A DNA stretch of 64,000 nucleotides from Populus alba. Lineage: Eukaryota > Streptophyta > Magnoliopsida > Malpighiales > Salicaceae. The notes beneath the pieces were generated by a model. That model saw nothing but the letters and a program-made list of their open reading frames with translations, had not been told where the DNA came from and searched no databases. Of the stretch, positions 56,545-64,000 are shown in pieces (within the stretch, counting starts at the first letter, position 1; every line of letters begins with the position of its first letter). The stretch is from assembly GCF_005239225.2 (NCBI RefSeq), contig NC_133300.1, forward strand, positions 2,447,875 to 2,511,874. Reading direction: 5' to 3'. Position numbers and translations under genes: made by a program.

Positions 56545-57720
56545 CAAGCATGGCACCATGAGGCTTGACATAGCATCGATCCTTAATCCATTGACACATT
56601 CCATTTTTGTGACACTACTCAATTACCAATGTCTGGATCAATGTTTGAAATCCAGAAAATTATTTCAACAATAGACGAATTGCACTGGCAATGATCATAA
56701 GTCAAGTCAAGATGATATTTTGAAATCCATCAATTGGCAAATTAAATGATCTGAAGAGGGACTGAATCACATAAATTAAAAATTAGAGGATCAAATGGAA
56801 AAGTTGGGAACTCAATTGCATCAATGGAGAGCCTAATTGAACAAAACAATGACAATTTAGGACCAAATTAAAGAAATATATTGAGTATTGAGATAAACTT
56901 GCAAAATAATTAAGTTTATAAACTTAATTAAACTTTTGATGGGCTTATTAATTTAATTAACAGTTTAAATTAAAGTAAAATTAAGTTTGAAAGTTTAATT
57001 TAACCGAAATGCTACATTTGGTCCCTTATCCAAGCAATAGATCCATTCAGAGCCGCAACAAAGATAGTCGGATGTTTGCTTTCATTTATTGTCATATTCG
57101 GAACTCTGCCTTGCCAACACTTGAGAGCCTTTTTCCCTTGCATTGTTATATTTTGTCCCACTTAGAATTGCGGGTTCTTCGTTAAAATTAAACTATTTTT
57201 TGTTGAAGATTACTTTTTTTATAATTTTGGATTGTTTTAATGTGTTGAAGTAAAAAATAAATTTTTAAAAATAAAAAATATTATTTTAATATATTTTTAA
57301 GTAAAAAATATTTTGAAAAGTAACCACTATAATGCTCTCAAATACCTTCTTTAAGGCCGTTTGTTTTTACATTTTAAAATTATTTTTTTAAAAAGAATTA
57401 TTTTTTATATTTTAAATAACTTATATTTTCATATCATTTTAATATAATAATATCAAAAATAAATTTTAAAGATTAAAAAAATATTATTTTAATAAATTTT
57501 TAATTAAAAATATTTAAAAAATAACTTCTCCTAAAACAAGTGGTTGTGATATTACTCCTTGCAGAACCAAATCAATCCATAAGTTACGAGATTTATTGCA
57601 ACTTTGCTTAGTTTTCAATTCCACAACGTATGCTTGGTTTCAGGCAAATGAGACGACAAGTCGACGTCAAAGGAAGATGGTTTGTTAATTTGATAATTGA
57701 CCAGATAGCTTCATATCAAT
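56545..57720. other. Spacer with LTR-like and AT-rich repeat tracts
   Basis: 56740-57020 carries phrases such as AGAGGGACTGAATCAC, GAGGATCAAATGG and TTTGGTCCCTTATCC, typical of Gypsy LTR or leader DNA, but no ends are visible. 57190-57530 holds copies of the AT-rich dispersed element. The phrase CGGATGTTTGCTT with GGAACTCTG near 57070 recurs near 59575. Confidence 0.4.
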
Positions 57721-57995
57721 AATTTTACACCACAAAAGTAAGAAAATGATAACTTCCCCACTTATCACGGTTGCTTTTCTTGGCCGGCAAAACAATCTGT
57801 GCTAATAAATTGTGTTTTTCTTTTTTAAATCCTTTTCCTTGAGAAGATTCGAGGACGACTCGGTAGAGTGGGAGAGTGATGCAATATTAAATACTTGGAA
57901 AGAAATTGAGAAATTAAAATTAATATTTGGGTCTTTGAGGTCAAGGTTCCCAGCTGTCTCCCTTGATCCTTGCTGCCTATGCAAATTCCTGTGGG
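57721..57995 (+). repeat. Duplicated block, first copy (second at 61361-61640)
   Basis: Nearly identical to 61361-61640: TTTTACACCACAAAAGTAAG, CACTTATCACGGTTGCTTTT, GAGTGGGAGAGTGATGCAAT, and TGATCCTTGCTGCCTATGCA. In both copies NLR sequence follows, but at different points (58005 here, 61821 there). Its role is unknown. Confidence 0.85.
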
Positions 57996-58004
57996 CTTCC
58001 TCAC

Positions 58005-58906
58005 TTTGCAAGGCATGCATTTAGCAGTGCAAATTCTGGAGCATTCTCACACTTGGAAACATTTGGCAAGCTCAAGGTATGTGGTTTGCAAGCACTCCCT
58101 TCTCTTTCATGCTTCAGATTTACTGGGAACGATGTGGAGTCTTTTGACGAGGAGACGTTGCCCTCTACTCTCACAACCCTTAAAATCAAACGTCCGGGAA
58201 ATCTGAAGTCTCTTGACCATAAGGGGCTTCAGAGCAGGCGCTTCCCTCCTCCCTTGAATACCTTCATGTCATGACACTGGAATCTCTGGACTACATGGGG
58301 CTTCAGCACATCACCTCTCTTCGCAAATTGAAGATCTGGAATTGTCCAAAGCTTGCATCGTTGCAGGGGCAACCTCCCTCCCTTGAATGCCTTCAATTAT
58401 GGGATCAACGAGGTCGGGACTACAAGGAGCTTCAGCACCTCACCTCTCTTCACACATTGATTCTCAAGAGTCCTAAGCTGGAGTCCCTTCCAGAAGACAT
58501 GCTTCCCTCCTCCCTTGAAAACCTTGAAATCTTGAATCTTGAAGATCTGGAATATAAGGGGCTTCGGCACCTCACCTCCCTTCGTAAATTACGTATCTCT
58601 AGTTCTCCCAAGCTTGAGTCCGTGCCAGGTGAGGGGCTGCCCTCCTCCCTTGAATCTCTTCAAATCTCAGATCTCAGAAATCTTAAATCTCTGAACTATA
58701 CGGGGCTTCAACACTTCACCTCTCTTCGCAAATTGTTGATCTCGCATTCTCCTAAGCTTGAGTTCATGCCAGAACAAGGGCTGCCCTCCTCCCTTGAATA
58801 TCTTAAGATTATCGATTGTCCTTTGCTGGCCACAAGGTGTGAAAGGGAGACGGGGGAAAATTGGCCCAAAATTTCTCACATCAGCAGTATAAAAATTTCT
58901 AATTAG
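58005..58906 (+). pseudogene. NLR 3' end: NB-ARC scrap fused to LRRs
   Basis: 58005-58068 is a piece of NB-ARC (FARHAFSSANSGAFSHLETF) joined directly to LRR coding sequence beginning KLKVCGLQALPSLSCFRF. The LRRs run with several repeats of the form GLQHLTSLRKL..SPKLESLP..LPSSLE and end with CPLLATRCERETGENWPKIS, the typical C-terminal signature of this NLR class, and stop codon at 58904-58906. There is a frame break near 58230-58270; from 58271 the last 211 codons are open. It is a chimeric fragment, without most of the NB-ARC, but it preserves the true 3' end of the gene family. Confidence 0.88.
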
Positions 58907-61360
58907 AGGATGAAGAATCATGCAATAACACTCTCCTTTCATTTGTCCAACGTGCTCAGGTATTTACTAAATTCTCAGCCTTGCATCTGCTTTGCTTAAA
59001 TTCTTTTTTTGGAGCATGGCATTTTCACAACAACAGATCTTCACCGCACAGCCCATCACCACATTAGGTAGAGATAGGTTCCCAGCAATTTGTTCAAAAA
59101 CAAAGGCATGATTTACAGTGAATCAGCAAATGCCAGCCCAAGATCATAATTCCTGTTTTCTTATTGTTCTCTGTTGAGGTTTAAAGTAATTTGAGATTCT
59201 GTATTCAAAGCAGAGTTATTAAGAAATGAAAACAAGAACAATAGTGATCTTGCTAAGTTGCTAACATTGTATATCAGTTATCACTTGACACTGCACTGGT
59301 ATTTTATGGGATATTTAAAAGAAAAACTTTGATCAGAATGTTTAACAGATGCTTAATCCTAATAGCATTATATTCTTGATGGATCTATGTTCAGGATTAA
59401 ACTCGATAGATGGCCTATGGCCAGGATGAAATGAGGATGATGGCAAAGTGAAAAGAAAAGGTAAAACCTGAAAGAGATAACTGCTGGCCAACGATGCAGC
59501 ATTTCAGAAATCAGGACATCCAAATGATGTATTTGATCCCAGTGCAAGCAACAGATCCAGAGATCTTGACAGAGTCGGATGTTTGCTTGCCTGTGTTGTT
59601 ATACTTGGAACTCTGTGTTGTGAACAAGTTTGCCACCTCTTCGCAAACTTTTTGCCAACAATGTAAGGAAATTAAGAAAAAAATTATCTAAATTATTTTC
59701 AACGAGTTCTATTAAGATTTGTACTTTCATCAAATTTAGTCTTTAACTTAATTGCCTAGAAGAAGCTCAAGCAGGCTTGATTTGTAATGCTCATATGTCT
59801 ACTTCTCATCAATAAGCTGACTTGTTCCCTAAGATCACAATTTTATATCCAATGAGTGTTTGATAGTGTGATTACAGTTGTTTTTTTTAAAAAATATTTA
59901 TACTGAAATATATTAAAATGATATTTCTTTTTATTTTTAAAAATTATTTTTAACATTAGCACATCAAAATGATCTAAAACATATATAAAAAAAGTTGATG
60001 AATCAATTTGAAAGCATAAGTACTTTTTTGTATATAAAAAAAAAACTAATAAATGGTACACCCGAGGCAAAACTGTAGCCAATATAGCTTCTTGGCCAAG
60101 GAAAAGAGTCTTTCCCTTTGTAGTGTTGGAGTGGCAAATAATGGCTTATGATAAGCAAAAGTTGATTCATCTTGCTTAATTCTATCCATCTATTTTCTTC
60201 GTAGTTGAGCTTGCAGCACTTATAATCAACTTGAAACTTGTATTCTTGACATGAGATCCTGTGAAGAATTTCCTAAGGGAAAATGAATAAATGATCTCGC
60301 TTAAAAATTGATGGAGACAAACCACTTCATCAGTAAAGAGAATATTTCCAGCGATGAAATTAGTTAAAACTTAAAAGTTGGTTACGCAATCGAGAAATGA
60401 TTGATTAAATAATTGTTTGATTATGATTAATTATATCAAAAAAGATATATTTAAAAGTGTTAATAATGAGAAAATCCTACAACGTTTTCAACATATAAAA
60501 TCTTGTAAAGAACAATTATAAATTACAAAAAAAAAAAATAGAATTTCATAAATCATCTTTTTATAATACATATATAAATTTTTAAGCTTTATATTAGAAA
60601 CTTATAATTTTTAGATTTTTTAAATCTTAATTAATTAATTTATATTATTTTATACTCTAAAACTCGGGTCCATCCTTCATCTTAATGGCATAGATGAAAA
60701 CTTATTATTCTTATCTTATTTATGCCCATTTGAAGACAGTTAATCCAAACTTAATCCACTTGATGCTGCCTTAATCATGCTGATATAAAAGATTAATACA
60801 TTGAGCACCAAGCGTGTGGATATAATCAGCTGGCAAGGACTCCGGCTTGTAAGAAATGTTTTTTCAACATTTTTTTTTAACAATGTTTATAGTTTCAGCT
60901 CAAATAATAAAATGACTGAAATCTTGGTCTTTTAAGTTTTTTTTTTTTTAATTTAATATTTTTTAAAAAAATTTATTTTGTAACCCAGCCCTAAATATAA
61001 TATAAATAATTTAATATTGTTAGGAAGTTTTAAACCGGCTTCCATGAATTTAATATTGTACATGTCGGATCCTTCTTGCCCGTGACGGTGACGGCAATCC
61101 TGCCTATCATTTCGGTGTGGCCCGAGGTGAAAACATATGGCCCTTAAATCTATCATTTTAATAAAACCCAATTCATATAAATTGATCCAGAGTTGAAATA
61201 AATTTAATAACTATGTTTTCATTTTTTTTCTTGAGTGGATAATAGGTTTCTTAAAATATTTTTTAAAAAAATTAAAACAATATTATTTTTAAAAATTATT
61301 TTTAACATTAACATATTAAAATAATATAATTTTTAAAAAAATAAATTTACTCTTAAATAA
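58907..61360. other. Intergenic stretch with AT-rich repeat copies
   Basis: No gene is recognised. 59880-60010, 61250-61345 carry the AT-rich dispersed element (AAAAATTATTTTTAACATTA). 60420-60500 matches 33565-33640 (ATATATTTAAAAGTGTTAATAATGAGA). 61055-61090 (GTACATGTCGGATCCTTCTT) matches 7283-7310. 58907-59300 may include the NLR 3' flank. Confidence 0.45.
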
Positions 61361-61640
61361 TTTTACACCACAAAAGTAAGAAAATGATAACTTCTCCACT
61401 TATCACGGTTGCTTTTCTTGGCCGGCAAAAAAATCTGTGCTAATAAATTGTGTTTTTCTTTTTTAAATCCTTTTCCTTGAGAAGATTCGAGGAACGACTC
61501 GGTAGAGTGGGAGAGTGATGCAATATAAAATACTTGGAAAGAAATTGAGAAATTAAAATTAATATTCGGGTCTTTGAGGTCAAGCTTCCCATCTGTCTCC
61601 CTTGATCCTTGCTGCCTATGCAAATTTCTGTGGGCTTCCT
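61361..61640 (+). repeat. Duplicated block, second copy
   Basis: Same sequence as 57721-57995 with a few changes, e.g. one extra base in CGAGGAACGACTCGG. It is followed by an AT-rich stretch and then the truncated NLR copy 3. Confidence 0.85.
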
Positions 61641-61820
61641 ACTTGAGATTACGAAGATAGAGCGTTTCGAAACGAAAGCTATTTTGCATTTTTTAAAATA
61701 ATTAAAAATTAAATTTTTTATATTTTAAATCATTTTAATACGCTGATAATTTACTAATAAAATTTTTCAGATTATTTTTTAACCCAAAACATGCTATTCC
61801 GGCTAGTTTTGATTTTTATC

Positions 61821-62724
61821 TCAAATTTATGTGCGGTCCCTATTGTGGGAATGGGCGGGATTGGTAAAACCGCTCTTGCTCAGCTTATCTACAACGACGA
61901 AAGGGTAGATCAGTGCTTCCAACTCAAGGCCTGGGTCTGGGCTTCTCAACAATTTGATGTTGCCAGGATTATTAAGGATCTTCTTGAAAAGATCAACGCA
62001 AGTACTTGCCGCACCAAAGAACCAGATGAATCTCTAATGGAGGCAGTGGAAGGGAAGAAACTTCTACTTGTTCTAGATGACGCGTGGAACATCGAGTACA
62101 ATGAATGGGATAAATTACTGCTACCTTTGCGGTATGTGGAGCAAGGAAGTAAGATTGTCGTGACAACACGGGAAGAAGATGTAGCAAAAGTCACGCAAAC
62201 TGTCATCCCCTCTCACCGCTTGAATGTAATAAGCGATGAAGATTGCTGGAAGTTGTTTGCAAGGGATGCATTTAGTGGTGTAAATTCTGGAGCAGTCTCA
62301 CACTTGGAAGCATTTGGCAGAGAAATAGTGAGAAAGTGCAAAGGTTTACCGCTGGCAGCGAAAACTCTTGGGGGTCTTTTGCACTCCGTAGGAGATGTCA
62401 AGCAATGGGAGAAGATATCCAATAGCAGTTTGTGGGGTTCGTCGAATGAAAACATCCCTCCAGCTCTAACATTGAGCTATTATTATCTTCCTTCACACCT
62501 CAAACGATGTTTTGCTTATTGTGCAATATTTCCCAAGGGTTATGTATTCAAGAAGGATGGATTAATCACTGAATGGATGGCACAAGGTTTTTTAGTCCAG
62601 CCCAGAGGCGTTGAGGAGATGGAAGAGATAGGTGAAAAATACTGTGATGATCTTGTCTCCAGGTCACTTTTCCAGCAATCAACTCGTGATTCTTTTTTCA
62701 GAATGCATGACATCATAAGTGATT
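61821..62724 (+). pseudogene. NLR copy 3: NB-ARC domain, 5'-truncated and cut by Copia D
   Basis: The best NB-ARC in the window, open for about 300 codons: P-loop GMGGIGKT (61848-61871), RNBS-A KAWVWASQQFDVARIIKDLL, kinase-2 KKLLLVLDDAW, RNBS-B GSKIVVTTR, RNBS-C-like LNVISDEDCWKLFA, GLPLAAKTLGG, RNBS-D-like CFAYCAIFPKGYVF, and RMHDIISDL (MHD). It begins abruptly at SNLC, so the coiled coil and intron are missing, and ends four codons after the MHD motif at the Copia D LTR. The NB-ARC is an ATP/ADP switch in immune signalling. As placed it lacks CC and LRR. Confidence 0.93.
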
Positions 62725-63101
62725 TGTTGGTGGGAGAAACCACTGGTGGTGGCTTTGAAACACTCAGAGGGGATAAAACACTCTGTTTTATTACACAAAA
62801 CCGAAGCTTACAATTACACAAATCAAAAGCTTAATACACGCCCTCTCTCTCTCTATTCTCTTACAAGTGTTTCTCTCAATTCTCTCCACACATATAACAT
62901 AAGCTGGGCACTCTATTTATACACAAAAACAGAATACGAAAATTCAAACTTTCTTCAAGTGTGAAGGCGGCTGGCGGCTGTGGCGGCTGGTGGCTGGCGG
63001 CTGCGGCTGGTGGCTGGTCGGTTGGTGGCAGCTGGTGGCTGGCTGGGCGGTGGTTGCCTTCCTTGACCATCTAGGAGCTTCTGGATTGAGTTTATTCAAC
63101 A
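62725..63101 (-). repeat. Copia D 3' LTR
   Basis: 377 bp, TGTTGGTGGGAG to TTATTCAACA. It includes a GGCGGCTG/GGTGGCTGG-type simple repeat at 62965-63050 and a CT run at 62842-62855. GAGTGCCCAGC near 62910 follows a TATAAATAGAG box (62913-62923, minus), the likely promoter. Confidence 0.88.
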
Positions 63102-64000
63102 AATCTCCCCTTTAAACTCAATCGAGGGATGTCATGCCAAGCATGAACACTTCTTCCTTCAATGCCTTCTTTCTGCTTGTACCCTTTATCCACTAATTTG
63201 GCTTTCGTCTTGTAGACCCATTTGGCACCTATTGCTTTCTTCTTTTCTGGTGGATCATTATCTGCATGGAAACAAAATAGAGTTGTATCTTCTATAACCT
63301 GAGTGGTATCGTACAACTCTTCAAGATTCCTCATCCTTCTTGGTCCTTCTGATGAGGATGCTGATGGTGGTGTTGATGATGATGCTCCTGGTGTGTTCCT
63401 CCTGTTGAATACAGGGAATCTGTGTACCGGACTTTGTGGTTCAGCTGCTGGTATAAACACCGGACTTTGTGGTTCAGCTGCTGGCACAATAAGTTCTTCT
63501 GCAGGTACAATTGGTTCTGCGACAAGTACTGTTGGTACTTCTTCACCTTCAAGGATCAAATCAGTGTTGATCCATCTGACTGCTTCTTGATCACCATTCC
63601 ATTCCCAAGATTTATCTTCTTCAAAGATAACATCTCTACTCGTAATCACCTTCTTCGTGATGGGATTATACAGTCTGTATCCCATCCTTCTTTCACCTTA
63701 TCCCACAAAGATGCATTTCTCGCTCTTATCATCGAGCTTTTTCCTTCTTGCATCTGGGATCTTTGCATATGCCACACAACCAAAGACTCGTAGATGAGTA
63801 ACACTTGGTTTGTGACCACTCCATGCTTCTTCTGGAGTAACTCCTTGCAAACTTTTAGTTGGGCAGCAATTCAACAAATATACTGCACATGATACAGCTT
63901 CAGCCCAGTATTGCTTGGGCAGCTTCTTTGCTTTGAGCAAACTTCTGGCCATGTCAAGAATCGTGCGATTCTTCCTTTCTGCTACACCATTCAGCTGTGG
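63102..64000 (-). pseudogene. Copia D integrase C-terminal part and truncated RT
   Basis: From the window edge: [20 protein letters not shown] (integrase Glu region), [40 protein letters not shown] and KCIFVG, then a TAA stop (63695-63697) and GYRLYNPITKKVITSRDVIF. A linker repeats AAEPQSPV twice. RT begins AIGAKWVYKTKAKLVDKGYK and then jumps near 63160 to HAWHDIPRLSLKG close to the polypurine tract. The YVDD region and RNase H are missing, so this copy could move only with help. Confidence 0.88.

Larger units (their letters stand above)
62725..64000 (-). mobile_element. Copia element D, partial at window edge
   Basis: Minus-strand Ty1/Copia element inserted in NLR copy 3. The 3' LTR (62725-63101) has canonical TG..CA ends. 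TTTAAAGGGGAGATT at 63102-63116 (minus) is the polypurine tract. The candidate target duplication on this side is TGATT (62720-62724); the other side lies beyond the window. Coding sequence shows most of RT and all of RNase H deleted. Confidence 0.88.

Noticed and set aside
62876..63070. Pro/Ala/His-rich minus-strand frame
   Set aside because: Translation of the GGCGGCTG simple repeat in the Copia D LTR.
1..64000. tRNA, rRNA or bacterial-type genes
   Set aside because: None seen; only the tRNA-complementary primer sites of the retroelements are present.

Overview
The window is plant nuclear DNA, most likely from a poplar or another member of the Salicaceae. That attribution is inferred from the style of the CC-NB-LRR genes, the AT-rich intergenic DNA, the GT-AG introns and the LTR retrotransposon families; no marker in the window fixes the species. 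It is a decayed disease-resistance (NLR) gene cluster that has been duplicated locally and then filled with retrotransposons. No gene reads intact as given.

Layout. 0-1.8 kb: a Copia gag remnant abutting an NLR leucine-rich-repeat (LRR) fragment, then a decayed NLR 5' end. 1.8-9.7 kb: AT-rich duplicated upstream DNA, host-gene fragments (3' third of a beta-tubulin, part of a UBC27-type ubiquitin-conjugating enzyme), a Gypsy pol tail and a probable PIF/Harbinger-type DNA transposon. 9.7-24.8 kb: a complete 15.1-kb Ty3/Gypsy element of Tat/Ogre type on the minus strand, with 2.57-kb LTRs, TSD TATCT, ORF1, gag, protease, a likely in-frame intron, RT, two RNases H and integrase. Between its integrase and polypurine tract is a 580-bp array of about 16 small hairpin units. 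25-31 kb: NLR copy 1 with its upstream block. 32-39 kb: the same arrangement again, NLR copy 2. 39-55 kb: the downstream NLR piece is split by Copia element A (39229-49038, minus), itself split by Copia B (42374-47389, minus), and further on by Copia C (49606-54898, plus), which is nearly full-length coding. 55-61 kb: AT-rich DNA and a fused NB-ARC/LRR 3' end. 61.8-64 kb: NLR copy 3 (a clean NB-ARC domain) cut by Copia D, which runs off the window.

How it fits together. The NLR copies share a CC exon, an intron of about 0.77 kb, an NB-ARC/LRR exon and about 1.4 kb of upstream DNA, so the unit was duplicated as a block. Copies 1 and 2 also share an odd junction where the LRR region runs back into an NB-ARC segment. 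Gypsy, A, B and C have both target-site duplications intact. LTR pairs of B, C and the Gypsy element differ by about 1 percent or less by eye, so insertion was recent. Three Copia elements have non-canonical LTR termini (TG..CT, TA..CT, TA..TA).

Caution: many breaks in the NLR and Gypsy reading frames are single-base changes in homopolymer runs, and 38.1-41.6 kb is unusually rich in them. Part of the apparent pseudogenisation may be sequence error. The most unusual signal is the hairpin array at 12397-12974, whose stems change in a compensatory way while the loop stays constant.
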